NCBI RefSeq assembly: GCF_002443255.2
Contig: NW_019211458.1
Location: 27,990,485-28,054,484, forward strand
Source: Varroa destructor
Taxonomy: Eukaryota; Arthropoda; Arachnida; Mesostigmata; Varroidae
Length of the DNA stretch: 64,000 nt
Direction of reading: 5' to 3'
How positions within the stretch are numbered: the stretch's first letter is position 1; every line of letters starts with the position of its first letter. The notes under the pieces were generated by a model that did no database searches, was not told the DNA's origin, and worked only from the letters and a program-made list of their open reading frames with translations. The position numbers and the translations under genes were made by a program. Of the stretch, positions 26,144 through 38,722 are shown one piece after another.

Positions 26144-27401
26144 TGTTCAGTGATACCGAATCGTACAATTGGCCCGATGATAGCTGTTGAACAACACTGT
26201 ATGATACAATCTTCATTTTGGGCTGCCATTTAATAGCTTTACTATCATACCGGGCCACGGTGAAAAATACGCATTTCTATGGCACTTTTCGTGCTCGAAA
26301 AGAGGCGAAAAGATACTGCTAACGTTCGAAAATCTAAGAACGGTTACGTTCCCGTTGATCTCTGAATACCAGACCTCTTTTAGTATTCGAAGCAAGGCTA
26401 GACATCAGAAGTGTAGACTTGAGCTTCGTTATGTGGCTGCTCTGGCGATTCTAGACAAGGCCGTTAGAACTAAATTCCATTGAACAGTGTACACGATGAT
26501 GTATTACAAAACATGTTGCGATGAACGCTGTGTTTGTGTCAAACGCCTATATTTATAGTGTGTGTTCATTTACCGACTCTATATAATTATAGAAAATACG
26601 TGCGTATGGTTATTGGTGCGTGTGGGTGGAAAGGCCGTTGACATAACTCTAGAAAGTGGAGAAAAACAATGGTGATGTCGGAGGATCGGTCAACAAGCGC
26701 GCACCGCTGTACGGCGCGGCCTCTTTCCTTCCTTGCTGGATGGGCTAAACTGTACAGAAGAACGTCCAACGCGCCTGAATAATTTCTTGTGTATTCTTAC
26801 TCCGTAGCAAGAATCTTGCTGTTCAGGAAGGAGGCTTGTGGGAGGCACAATCGCGTCAGACTATGCATAGCTGACAGCAACATTTGATGGTTGATGCCCT
26901 GTTCAACTTACTGCAGAACAGACATGCACTTTCTGTTTGTCTATTCATCTGCAATGACACAAAAGAAGCGGCGCACTCTTTTCATAGTCGCCTCCCAATG
27001 GTCGCTAATTTCGAGCGGCCTGTTTCCATCATTGGCACAGGAGCCCAAAACAGCTTGAGAGACCTGGAAGCTGCTAGACCACAACAGGCATCATCGCCAT
27101 CGAGGGTAAACGACCCCGAGTTACTCGTCTAATTGTAACGTACAAGATCATCAACGTGGTTATGCTTGGCAGTATGTGCGGCTTGTACGACAATAATCTG
27201 TTCGCGAAAATACATACAAATTGACGGCCAACTGGAATTAAAGCATAGCGCGTAAAAATACGGCGGAGACCAGCGCCCCACTAGCCGGCACAGGCCGCAG
27301 CCTATCAAAAAGGAACAAGGCCTAACATGCTTGTTGTCATGCTTCATGTGCTTATCATTAGCGCACTTGTCTTCTTTAGCCACTGTCTACAACGCTACTT
27401 A

Positions 27402-27425
27402 CAGAAGTACTCTTAAGTACTTCTG
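27402..27425. repeat. 10-bp inverted repeat, 4-base loop
   Basis: CAGAAGTACT and AGTACTTCTG flank CTTA. An arm of this length is near chance expectation for the window. Confidence 0.6.
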
Positions 27426-28896
27426 GCAAGCCCAATTCCAAGCATCGACGGCGGTAGTCACGACGAACACGAAGCACAAACGGAAGGAAGAAGGATATCA
27501 AGCCGTCAAAATAACGGTGGAAGACTGGCCGACATTTGCCGGTTAAGGGCGTTCATACGTAATTACCAAGTGGTTGTTTGCTTTTTCATCGTAACGATTT
27601 TTCCTATTGCTGTTCGCGGAGTCCGCAGTGTCTGTTCGATACATTCCAAAATTACATATTGATAGTATATCACGATTCCTTCTTAAGGATGTCTGTGATG
27701 ACGATGGTGATCATGACGGCCGAAAAAACAATCGTGAACGAGACAGAATGTGGACCGTGGCAGTGTAGTCGTACAAATAAAAAAGCAAAGCTTACAGCGT
27801 GAAGAACGTTGAGAAACACATAGCACCGTATTTCTGGTCCGACACCCCCGCCTCGCTCGTTTCCTCGAACTGAAGTGAAGTTAGTGCAGTTAATGAGAGG
27901 TAACATATCCTATCCACCGCAGCAGAAAAAGTGCAGTAACTGCTGATTCTGTAGACCCTGCTTGAACCGTAGTTCTCTGAATTTTTCTTCTCTTTCGTTT
28001 CACCTAGACATAACATCATACACATACACGGAGAGAATCATTACATGCGAGTCCATACACGTATAAATCCGCATGTAGTAGTAGTAAGCAAAGCGCTTGT
28101 TCTGTGCTGCTTGAATCCGGATGCCTTCTAAGCCGCGGCTGTTTGTAGGCGTTATCTTTGTTCCGTTTCGCTCACGACTTCCCGCCCACGGTAGCGAAGC
28201 CTTTTCGAGTTGCCCCAGTGTCAGAGGGTTCCCTTGTTTGTGTTCGCCGGGCAGAATCTAGTGCACAGACTACGAAACGCGGGTTGGAATTTGGCTACAG
28301 CATTCGTCTATGGAGCGCGTAGGTGGCCAACTTTAGCAGAATTAACAATAGATATGTTTGTCTTGATGCTAGTGCTAGTGACGGCTGAAATTATGAGGTC
28401 GTATGCCTAACCCACCCTGGCAGGACGCAACCAGCGGGTGCGGGAACTCGGTTCATATGTATATCAAGAGTTCATTGCTGCACAGTTGCGCTTGTCGTGC
28501 CAGGTATGTCGGCTGCTCCCCATTAAAACAGTTGCGGGTGTTACCCCGACTTCTCATATCGGGTCAGCCTATAGTGTTTGTCGAGAGGTTATACAGGGTT
28601 TTACGCTGTGTCACCAGGCCGTTCGCGCAGTGAAGCTGAAATCTACAACGTTGCAACAGGATTCTGTCGCAACTGAATCTCCAAAGTGTTTAAGCGTCCG
28701 TCGTCATTTTCAGACGATGGTGGTCGTGTTTGGTTTGTTGCGGCAGCTGTTCTGGTCGAAAGCGGTAGTAGCTGGCTAGGAAAGGACAGGAAGGGCCAAA
28801 GGTCTGGGCGGAAACCAACACATCAGAGTTGTTATTTTGTTTGGGATTTCGCTGGTCGATTAGTGGCGAGGGCGGTCATTTGGCCATCTGGTCCGC

Positions 28897-28923
28897 TGTG
28901 GAAGCCATCAGATGGCTTCCACA
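28897..28923. repeat. near-perfect palindrome, 13-bp arms with one central base
   Basis: TGTGGAAGCCATC (28897-28909) and its exact reverse complement (28911-28923) meet with one base between them. GCCATCTG at 28883-28890 can also pair with CAGATGGC at 28909-28916, so two alternative folds exist. Arms of 13 bp with a one-base centre are well beyond chance in 64 kb. Confidence 0.8.
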
Positions 28924-30850
28924 AAAGGCGCTGCGTTACAGGTGACCGTATAATTTTATGGCATGGCAAATCTCGTTTGACCTGTGAGTGGTTCGAAGGG
29001 CGTGAAAAGGCCGCAAAGTTTAAATAAAATGTTGTATTCAGCAATAATTATCGGGAATTGCGATTGCGCTTAATTGGTAGCGAAAGTATTTTTAGTAATA
29101 GGATTTTTGCGCTTTTTTATTTGAGCGTTGTCGCTTATGCTACCGTACGCAAGCATTTTTCGAGGCGCAGATGCTGGATTACTATGTTAATTTCTTGGTG
29201 CGATTTGTCATTTCAATATAAATCGATCGATCGTTTCGTGTTTGACAGATACATTTGTCCTTCGTGACTGATATTCTAACATGGTCGTCGTTGCCCTTCG
29301 TGGTCTGAGAAAAAGCAGAATGCCGAGCTGTCGGCCGTCCACAGTCCCAATACGGTCCTCACTCCCCGACCCAAAATAATAGCCATACGTAACTGGAACG
29401 TTACACGTGAAATAAACAATATCGTATGCTTGTTAAGGCAACAGATGTTATGAACAGTGTTTGGCCTTCCTTTTTCATTCAGTAACGACAACACGGGCCA
29501 AATAACGGACCAACAAGCTTACTCTATTGCAATCGCCAGGCGCATGCCAGCAGTTAGTTATAGTTTACCCGCTCAAATAGGTACAGTATAATAGCTTGCT
29601 TTCATAATTAATGCTCACTCTAAGGAGATTTTACGACTATTTCGGGTGCTTAAGCGTCGTTCTCCTATCTTAGTCAATGTCGGTGATGCGGGCAAGTTTG
29701 CTTCCTTTACACAACAACCTACATCATTTCACCGCTCCCCAGCCGGCAATAACGGCTCAGTCAAATGTATGTTGAGCACTGAACTACCCCTCGACTCCTT
29801 GAAGTGACCTTCCCTTGACGTCGCTAAGCCGAGCTGGATTATTGCTTTCGTTCCGCGAATACCTCTTCGCTGTCCGCGCTTATTTGTTTCGCTCATCGTT
29901 GCTCCATGAATACGGTATTGACTGATGCGATTCAATTAGTTAGAGTCCTCTCTTCCTTCGGGCCCTTTTCCCTGTCCGCAATTCTTCTTTGTCAGTTTTG
30001 CCCGCCAATTTTGCCAGCAACCCCCGGTGCCGTGGGATTACGGATCAGTGAACACCTAGTTGTGTATTCCGTCTATTGGCATTGCTCGAAGTCCGTTGGC
30101 CATTCGTGAGTTGTCCGTGACCGCGTTTGCCAGTAGAGTCGAGTCGCGAAACCGTCTCGGGTGTCGCCGTCGTTGCCCACTTCCTGGCCGGCTTCTGCTG
30201 TTGCTACTGCTGCTGATTTGTGTCGGCTATCGAATGCTATGGGATACTGCCGCCAACTGCTACTGTCCAAATTTAGAACACCAGCAGTGACACACCGACA
30301 AGCGCTGCTTACTGGCCTTTTAGGTAGCACGGGCAGACGCGTCTGTTTCCTGACATAAGGTTTCGTTTCGTTGAAAAACATTTGCCCACCTATTTGACTT
30401 GGCTTCGTGCGAACCGGAAGGATGAAGAAAATAAGCCATAAAAGAAACAAAGAATAAAAAGAAATAGAAAAGAGCTTCGACTGCGACTGTAATGGACAGA
30501 GGACTGGTACGGACATTTTTCGATTGACTAAAGCAGCCGCAGTTGTTTACCACATTATCTGCCGCCGTTATACGCAGCAGCAGCAGTGGGATCAGCAATG
30601 TATTTAGTTAGAAAATGCGATGATCACGTGTAAATAGATGAGATAGGGTGGTGGTCACTGAGGAAGCGTCGACCGTTCTCCTTTGCCTGACGTTTTCAGC
30701 GTCATTCACACAATAAAAGCGGAGACAGTGATGAACACCCCCTACAGGGGATAACCGTAATGGGGGCGAAGGCGGCAATTGTGAGTTGTGGGATTTCAGA
30801 TTGGCCGTAATGCGGCTCTGAACATGAAATTGTCTCTTTTAGCGCAGCAC

Positions 30851-30868
30851 CAGCAGCAGCAGCAGCAG
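30851..30868 (+). repeat. (CAG)6 trinucleotide repeat
   Basis: Six uninterrupted CAG units; other shorter CAG/GCA runs occur at 30572-30586 and 35455-35469. Confidence 0.92.
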
Positions 30869-31535
30869 TAACGGAAATGGTGAAAAGAGCAACAGGGGTT
30901 GCGCCAGAAGCAAAAAGGGGTGATCTCTTTTTGGGCTTTGTTTGTCTGTTGCATTGTAGCAACATTGTGTTTGTATCGTGCTGCATAGTAACATCTTGGC
31001 GACGGATGAAAGGCGTACCTGATGCAGTTTTTTAGCTAAGTATTCGCTTCAGAACCCTGATAGATATGTAAGTCGGGATATGGGATGCTGACGCTGATGG
31101 TAACGTTTTTGAAGGCAAAGTATTCTGAAGCACTGCGCTTGATCGCTGTAGTAACGAAGACTTTTACCCCCTTTAATGCACCGAGAATTTTTGCCCCGTT
31201 CTTCATATTCCATGTTTACTGCTTTCCATCGGATGAGCTCGTAATTGCTATCACTGTGAGAGAATCTGTATGCCTATTTCAAATTTATTGCTATGACGTG
31301 ATTGTTGGATTGGATTCTTACCTGATATGGCCGCACTTTTGCTCTTCACTCGTTCTCTATTACGTATTATTGCAGTTGTACCGGTTAGGGGAGGTCTAGG
31401 ATGATACCATGCACATAAAGACACTCAGTTCATTTTATTACTAGATTATATTAGTTTGAATATTAAGTTGACAATAAGAACACTCATAAGAACGGTATTT
31501 ATAATTAACTACTGTTTGAAGTAAGCGAAATCAGA

Positions 31536-32967
31536 GTGGAAACTTACAGAATTTATATTAAAAATGCACAATTTACAGATCATCGTTGTCATGAGAATGA
31601 TACTATCTGTAGGACGGTCACAAGCGCGACGATGTCGTTAGCTTTGCTCTGTTACGCAACGAAAAAACGTAAAATACCTGACAACGCTATAATTATGCAT
31701 AAAAACTACTCCACAGATATATCAGCACAATGAAGTTTGGACATCTTGTTGAAGTTGGACAGGAAGTGGTGCAACTTCGCGTTTGGGAATCATTAAGTAT
31801 ACATCCGATATCTGATGATCATCTGTATATAACAGTTATGACGCTGGAAACCAAGATGACGTCGATGATTTCGCATGTCCTTATGGAAGCATCGGGTCTC
31901 CTTAATAAAATTTCATTTGCAAGCAGCATAGGACGTGACATTAGGAACTTCTGCATAAGTAAAAAGTATACCACACAAGGTTGGCGAGAAACCGTATGCC
32001 CATAAAGTTCACGCAGAGTACAATAACATCTTAGGTACATTATATCTGCGGACAAACAAATCCAGCAGAAATGTAGGCCACCGAGAGCATGCGCTTATTT
32101 GGCAATGTACGTGAGTGACGTTTTTTTTTTTTTACTTGGCATACGAACATTCCACAAAGGCACCAGGAATTGGTAAAGACAGCTTAATGAGCTCCTAAAA
32201 AACGATCGAGTTCGACCCTTCGCGGACCTCTAAGCCTCAATAGCGCTTAAACGAAATGAAAGAAATTTCCAAGCCAAAACTACTACTCAATCATTAGGAG
32301 TCAAAATTGCCTATTGTAGTAGCTCTAGCTTGCAATCAGTGTAGAATTGGAGCCGTCATTCCTTATCTATTTGTAGATCGCCCAGAAAATCTTCCATGTA
32401 AATCAATCCCCTTTTTTCTGCATAAATAATATTCACAAATAGAGAATTAGCCTTAGGCTAATGTTTTTACACGAATAAAGTTTCACAAATTCACACAGAT
32501 ACACGCATTTAAACGATCGCAGGCCTCTTTTGGCCATTTTTAGCAGCTAAAATGTGTTCGTATACACTGTTTCTTAACTTCAAAGATGAAAAACAACCTT
32601 GTCAAATTACGACGACGATATAAAGTTTACAAAAATGATGAATTTTAGACAGGCAAATACCTTTTCTAAGCTCATTTGACGTCATCGAAAAACTCGAATA
32701 CCCTAAGACTTTGTCGTGGACACCATAGCAGACAGAACTTGTGTTGGAAATGGTAAATAACTCCCCGGTCTGCGTGAACTATATTAAAAGGAAGACATTC
32801 TACGAACTGTCATTCGTGATGTTGAAGTAAATGGTTCGCAGCAGATTATTGCAAAACAGTACCCACCGTATCCTCTTTATAATAGAAGATCAACTCGTGG
32901 CATTGCACCAAAGAAATACGTTTTACCTCCAAATAGCCGTAGCGGAGTACTGAGAGATTCATCATAA
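31536..32967 (+). pseudogene. decayed Ty3/Gypsy-like RNase H to integrase region
   Basis: Seen, in order on the plus strand and in shifting frames: Phe-Thr-Asp-His-Arg around 31572-31586 (RNase H proteins have a TDH motif here); Gly-Arg-Asp-Ile-Arg-Asn-Phe-Cys at 31931-31954, like the end of the integrase H2C2 zinc domain; His-Thr-Asn-x-Pro-Gln-Arg followed by Leu-Val-Lys-Thr-Ala at 32140-32184, like the YHPxTNG.AER.V..K segment of the catalytic core; Ser-Trp-Thr-Pro at 32714-32725, where the C-terminal GPY/F module has a W..G; and Arg-Arg-Ser-Thr-Arg at 32884-32898, a common tail motif in these polyproteins, with a stop at 32965. Order fits the family, but several intervals are shortened and stops are frequent, so it cannot be functional. 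No long terminal repeats were found. Each motif alone is weak; the order is the argument. Confidence 0.33.
32121..32133 (+). repeat. T13 homopolymer
   Basis: Thirteen T in a row, inside the integrase-like relic. Confidence 0.9.
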
Positions 32968-35900
32968 ACAAAAAATACTAAAAATTATTACTAAACCGTC
33001 ATCCAGGGATAAATACGTATTTTGTTTTGCCTCAATGCCGATACTTTACTTTTTTACTAAAAAATTGTTAGAACTGTATAGCAGATGCAGAGGATTCCTC
33101 GAAGCTTCCCATTTTAACAAGGTCAAAATGAAATTTTTATGGTTCGTTGGCTATGGTACGCTCTCTCAAGCTAGCCCGAGATAATTCCTTCACACATTGC
33201 AACTATTTAACTTACAAAGTCGAAAGTTTGAGAATACACATGCGTTGTTGATAATGGCAAGCGTCTGTTTCGACAATTTGTACACTTTAGACGGCAATCT
33301 GAATGCTACCCACTTACCCGCAATTGAATAAACATAAAATAAATAAGAATAAAAATAAATAAGTTATATTGATGCGCTTTAAACAGTGCTTTTATAACGG
33401 AGTATTTTATTGAGCATTCAAGATGCGATGACACTAGCACTATAAAGATACCGAAAAGACAAACACTTTGCACAACTTTCATAGAGGTTAATCGCACGAA
33501 GAAAGAAGACCAAGTAGAAATCAAAGAAGATAAATAGCTGGGCATATTAGTGACGAAGCTAACGATGTATATGTGATAGGATGCCAAAATCCAATAACTG
33601 TGGGACAGATTGTTCATTCATTCGGAGAAATAATGCATAGATGACGCGTCAGAGAGGGCGCTTATTTTATATTTATTTATTTATTATGCGAACCAATAGA
33701 AAAGAGAGTGAAACACATCGATTGATTTATTGTAAATGTGGAAACCTAAATGATCAGACGGCTTCTTTTTCTATTTCTGTATCAGAACAATGTCTCGTAT
33801 TGGATCGCCGACTGTTGGCTCATGGCACCCATGGTACTTAGAGCTGCCTATTGACATGGTCACATTCTAATTAAACAACGAGAAATATATGCGTTCTCCA
33901 GCATACGGGGTTGCTAAGGAACCTAGACTGTGTGTGGATCTCACCGAATCTGCTAACAACAAAGATTACCATAATAATACCGTTACTCTGTGTATCTTAA
34001 TCCGCATTTTAATTAATAGAATACCATGAAACTTTAAATTGCTAAGGAATATTCTTTTGGAATTCTTCAGGAATTTTAAACGTACCGGGATACACGAGTT
34101 AATCAAGTTGCAAACTAATAGAAACAGAGCAATGTATGTTATTTTATGTCCATATGCACTTTTTTGCCTTATAATTTGTTGATTAATACGCTCAAAGTTC
34201 ATAAAACTTCATTCTGAAAGACCCGCTCGGCCGTTCCGAAAGAGCCATCAAGGGGACCCAGTTTAAACAGCATTGAAAACCTAGAGGCAAGACTCATCGA
34301 GGAAAGTTCGCTCGTAGGCAAAACTGAATTATATTTGTCTCGAAATTATATTTTTTAAAGCAACCAAGACAGAAGATTTTACAAAATTTCAATTCAGCTG
34401 TCATGTTCAGAAATTGAAAAGTGTAATTTCGGATAGTAATAATTTCATGTTTCATCAACACGTTTAATGATTTCCGTGTGCTTGTAAACGAGCTAGAATT
34501 GAATAACAATATCAAAAGGTTTGGCACCGTCTTTCTTCAGCTTAATATATCGGCAACGAGCGAAAAATATCTGCCTCTGATCTCGCGTTGAACATAGTAT
34601 CTGAAGGACGGGTGCTCCAGAGTGCCCTAGTTGGCCGCACTAAAAGATCCTGCGATCTCCATCATTTTGAGTTTAGCACCAACCGCATGGGTCTACAATA
34701 GATTTACTGGGAAGCATGACTTGTCGCAATTAGGTAGGTCGTCAATCGCCAACCAGTTTCCGTGGCCATTCGCTGTGCGCCCCCTTCGCCTACTCGTATT
34801 CTGTCATTTGTACCTTTGCAACTATTATGACCTCAGACGGCCGTTCTCATACTATTTCCTCCTATTTCAATAAAAGAAAAAGAGCGCAAAGGTATACGGT
34901 GTATTGTAATGGCTTCACAGACTAGCGCATATTGGTGCGGCCTCTGTCGCCGTCGTCATCGTCGAGGTAGATGGGAACGATTTTAGATGAAGTATCTGCT
35001 GTTCTTCTTTCTGCTTTTCATCGCCTGCTGATGATCTTTCCACATGCTTATGGATTGCATTTCTCTTCTCATCCACTGTGCTATATGTGAGCAGTCGAGG
35101 GCGACTTCTTATCTTTCGCCGTTTTCTCTGTGGCGGTCGCGCTGGGGTTACTGGCGGCGGTACTAGTAGACGAACGCTACGGGCCGACCATCCCGAGAAG
35201 CTACCAGATTTGAAGCAACGGTCATAAGAGGGGGAGTCATCAGCATCGTCTGGGATAGTTTACGTACACCCCGCGGTAAACTATTCTACATCAGCAGCTG
35301 TAGCTGCGCCTGCCCCCACTGTTGCTGGTGCCAGTACAATGATGGCTAGTAATACTTTACTCATCGGTACAGCCCTGCCATGAATGGCCCGGGGGTGTTA
35401 AGAATAGAGAAACCAATGGGCAGCATTCTGTGGCTATTGTCCAAAACCGACAGTAGCAGCAGCAGCAGCCATCAGAGGTGCCTAACTTCGAAGGTCTACG
35501 GTTATCTCCATGCTTGTCCCTTCAGCGCCGCTTTGCCATGAGCGTTCTTTCCTTCGCTTCGTCTGTATATGGAACTTATAGTTATAATGGCGCTACAGCG
35601 ATTGGCTGCTGCTTCGCGCGGAGGGAAAGTTCCTGCATGTGGCCATCAGCGCTGTTCTCCTTTTAGTCTGTTTAGTCCTATTCCATCCGGCACTTTCCTA
35701 ACGAGCCTTGGTCACTCATAGTTGGACCAGTAAGGCACGGAGAAGATCTCACCCACCAATATGTACTGTATTTTGTTTCCGTCGGTTCATGCACGCCTTC
35801 GTTACCCTATCGGTGGCCCTGTAGACCGATCTGCGTACCGGTCCACGGGGCATTGCTCGTGTATTCATTGCTAATCTGACGGTCAGTGACGAAAGCGTGA

Positions 35901-37440
35901 GAAAGGCGACTGCATACTTGTGTAGAAGTGTTTAGGCCTCGCTATCACACACAGATGAGGTATAACTGTGTGACAGTGAATAGCAATGTAAACTTCTACG
36001 AAACAAAGACGAAACTAAACATGGCTAACTAATTGTGCTACGTTATTGTTTGCAGTTGCCTGTAACACGGGGCTGAGGTGTCACAGTCACGTAAATATTC
36101 AACTCTTATTATATACATACGGGTAAAAACAATTCACTTTTAAGGCTACCTTCGCTAGAGTGCTACTACACGATAGACGATCTCTGGATCAGTGTCTGTC
36201 CGGGATACTCCTGGCAACATCACGTATTCAATGGCGTATGTGGCAGACACGGCGATGGTGTTTCGGTGCATTCGAATCGCGAAAAGGCGCAGCAATAGGC
36301 CAAATCATAGCGGTGTGGTGGTAGATACATGTTAATATATAAAGCTACTTTTTTGTACAGTTTTCCTAAATAGATCGTAGATGCGTTCACCCCGAAACTA
36401 ACGTCGTACGCTCAGGCTCATTACACTATAAAAAATGACCCTTAGATGAATTATTTAAACACAAGTGGACATTTTTTTCGCCAGTCTCTGAGAAAAGACC
36501 TTTATAGTCCGAGCATCTATTGTGAGAATGCTGCGATTGCTCACATGAGGACGTGATACATGGCAGACGCGTATGCACTTTGCATTATTAAACCAAACCG
36601 CCCCTGTTTAAAATAAGAATCGCTGGAGAATACTCAAAACTATCTAAAAGATATAATGTACCTTTAGATGCAATGACGCCTCGCTTAGACAAACTGCACG
36701 CATGTAAAGTCAAGTACTATATGGTAGTATCAGATGATGGCATGTGCTATCTGCTTACTTCTCCTATGAACAGGGTACACATATATATATATGTATGATA
36801 ATGAAACATGACTTTACCTATTTACGTGTATTAATCTGCTGGCCATTCATGTTCTCATGCATTGATAAAGAAAAAATTGCCACTGCTGTTGCCGCTTCAG
36901 TAATTGTATTAGGAAACAGTGACATTGTGCTTCGCTGGAAGACGCAACTAGAGATGTTATTAGTTTAGGCACATATTTATGCACTGATCTGTGTATTTTG
37001 CGCGAGGTCCTCTCTTTCTGTTGGCCTGCAATTCCGGTACACAGAGAAACTTTTTAATATAATAGGGATGGCACACAGCTTATCAGATATTGCTGCCGTT
37101 CGCGCAGCAATAGACAATGGGAAGTCTGTGAAATGTCCTTCTAAATGAGGATGAGTTTTGTGAGCTCCATCTGTTGTCGTAGCTGCTGATCTTTTTGTTA
37201 CGGTTGCTGTCGTTCTAAGTGGCTATACTGGTACCGTAGTAGCCCCGTATGCGTTTTAGTCGCTGCTGCTGTCGCTAACGCGATGGTATCCTTTTAATAG
37301 CGGCGGGAAGGCAGGCCGTTTGCAGCTTGCAAGGATCGACTGGTATTAGTTACGGCTGTCGCGGTAACCGCATCTATGCAATGGCTTAAATGCCTGTCTT
37401 ATGAAGTGCCTTCGTATCCCTACCGGCATGCGCGTCGGCG
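32968..37440. other. non-coding DNA, no gene seen
   Basis: AT-rich to 34.6 kb, with A/T-rich low-complexity at 33330-33370 and 33660-33690, then GC-richer DNA at 34.8-35.9 kb, then AT-rich again. The 103-codon minus frame at 33306-33617 is a hydrophobic translation of AT-rich DNA and is not convincing. No RNA gene or mobile-element end recognised. Confidence 0.55.
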
Positions 37441-37466
37441 ACTATAACTTAACGAGTTAATATAGT
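37441..37466. repeat. 11-bp inverted repeat with 2-base bulge
   Basis: ACTATA, a two-base bulge (AC), TTAAC, a GA centre, then GTTAATATAGT, which is the exact complement of the unbulged arm. It ends one base before the larger hairpin starts, and both share the string CTTAACGAG (37448-37456 and 37467-37475). Confidence 0.7.
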
Positions 37467-37517
37467 CTTAACGAGCAATCCTTCGCGTTATGTCAACGCG
37501 AAGCATTGCTCGTTGGG
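37467..37517 (+). repeat. pre-miRNA-sized hairpin, 23-bp stem and 5-base loop
   Basis: The arms at 37470-37489 and 37495-37514 pair over 20 positions with one C-C mismatch (37480 with 37504); the loop is ATGTC. On a plus-strand RNA two G-U pairs and one C-G pair extend the stem to 37467 and 37517. Chance alone would rarely give this in 64 kb. It lies in moderately GC DNA with no gene recognised around it. It could be a small-RNA precursor or a foldback from template switching; no expression is known. I list it as a repeat because only the fold is seen. Confidence 0.8.
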
Positions 37518-37882
37518 CAAGAGGGCAGCGTAATCGGGGGGTGATGAAAGGATTGGCGCCTGCTTCAATGTGGTTGTTGTTGCTACTATTGTTGTTACCG
37601 CTCCAGTAAGAGGTAGCAAGGGGCGACGAGAATAGAACCTTGTTGTTTGCTTCCACCAGGTGTTGATCTGCGTGGGTATTAGAGTAACTGAGATGGTCCT
37701 TATTGGCTTTGTTCTAGTTGTTGTTGCGTCGTCCAGACGGCGTTCTCCCGTCTTCAAGGGCTGGCGTTGATACTGCGCCGGCCATTGGTCTAGGAAAGGC
37801 CGTCTTTTTTTTTGGCGCCGTCGCAGAGATCCGCTTGCGTCCAATAAGATTGACTTATTTTTTTGCCTCTAGAGGTGTGAAG

Positions 37883-38116
37883 GGCTCTCGTACCGATGCA
37901 ATGCAGGTGCCCATCAGCCAATGAGGATGCAGGTGTCGACGAGTTTGGGGAGTTCGGCAGACTCGAACACAACAGGAGCTACTTGTTTGACACTGACGAT
38001 AATGATGGTAGTAAAGTTAGCCTTGAGCCTTCCCCTGCCAGAAGTAATATAGGTTCCAAACTAGCTAAGATAAATGACAGAAGAGTGCAAAGACTATTTG
38101 CTTCAGTCACACAATT
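37883..38116 (+). CDS. candidate coding exon, unknown product
   Basis: Seen: a long T-rich run ending in CTCTAG (to 37872) makes a textbook 3' splice site, and the open frame ends at ACAATT|GTAAGTG (donor at 38117), close to the ideal donor. The frame is open from 37881, with an ATG at 37896, and gives about 73 varied residues: an acidic first half (Glu/Asp-rich with Asp-Thr-Asp-Asp-Asn-Asp) and a basic end with an Arg-Val-Gln-Arg-Leu-Phe run. It would end in phase 2. One problem: with the best acceptor (37872) there is an in-frame TGA at 37878, so either translation starts at 37896 or a weaker AG at 37882 or 37906 is used. No family recognised. It is one of the better exon candidates in the window, but unproven. 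Confidence 0.3.
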
Positions 38117-38178
38117 GTAAGTGAAAAATATTCTCGATAAGTACGCTTACTTTTGTGTGACAGGTGACTCACTTCGTC

Positions 38179-38204
38179 TATGTAGTTAGCGTATGTAGTT
38201 AGCG
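38179..38204 (+). repeat. 13-bp perfect tandem duplication
   Basis: TATGTAGTTAGCG occurs twice head to tail. Confidence 0.85.
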
Positions 38205-38696
38205 AATTACGACAGCGAAAAGATGTACTACTTGACACTGTAGAAATTTACGTGATTCGAAAGTTTTCATAGAAAGGCTATAACCTAACACAGACAAAAA
38301 TAGTTGACAGAAAACGTTTACTGTTGAAGCTAGCGTACAACAGATTTAATAACCACGAATGCAAGTAAAAGACATTTTACTTAAAAGCTAGTATAGCCCT
38401 AGTTAATTTATACAGACCTGTATAAAATAAGAAGATGAGTACATAACTGCTCTTCCATACCCTGCTAACTCAATTTAGTAAAAATGCAGTCCTATGTACA
38501 TTATGTCCTTATATAAAAAGGTATACACCTTACTTTATCAAAGGACCCAATATTTATTCTACCATTAATAGAGCATGCAATATTCGCTTAGACGGACTAG
38601 ATAATGCATCTTTATAGAAAACCCAAAAGAAGTTCACATTAAATTAGATAAATATCTTTAATACTCTGCCTTGAAGTACGCTAAATAGAGCATCTA

Positions 38697-38722
38697 ATAT
38701 ATATACATATATATATATATAT
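38697..38722. repeat. (AT)n microsatellite with one interruption
   Basis: About 13 AT units with a single C near the start. Confidence 0.9.

Larger units (their letters stand above)
26144..31535. other. non-coding DNA, no gene seen
   Basis: AT-rich to 28.0 kb, GC-richer at 28.1-29.0 and 29.7-30.9 kb, AT-rich again after 31 kb. Open frames up to 147 codons (30073-30516, minus) lack family motifs. The (CAG)6 repeat and the palindromes at 27402-27425 and 28897-28923 are listed separately. Confidence 0.55.

Noticed and set aside
32446..32468. 8-bp stem followed by T-run, like a bacterial terminator
   Set aside because: The rest of the window is eukaryotic in character; the T-run is short and no gene ends here.
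33306..33617. 103-residue membrane-like protein on the minus strand
   Set aside because: Hydrophobic residues follow directly from AT-rich composition; no family pattern and no splice support.
38407..38426. 9-bp near-palindrome TTTATACAG/CTGTATAAA
   Set aside because: Within chance expectation in AT-rich DNA.
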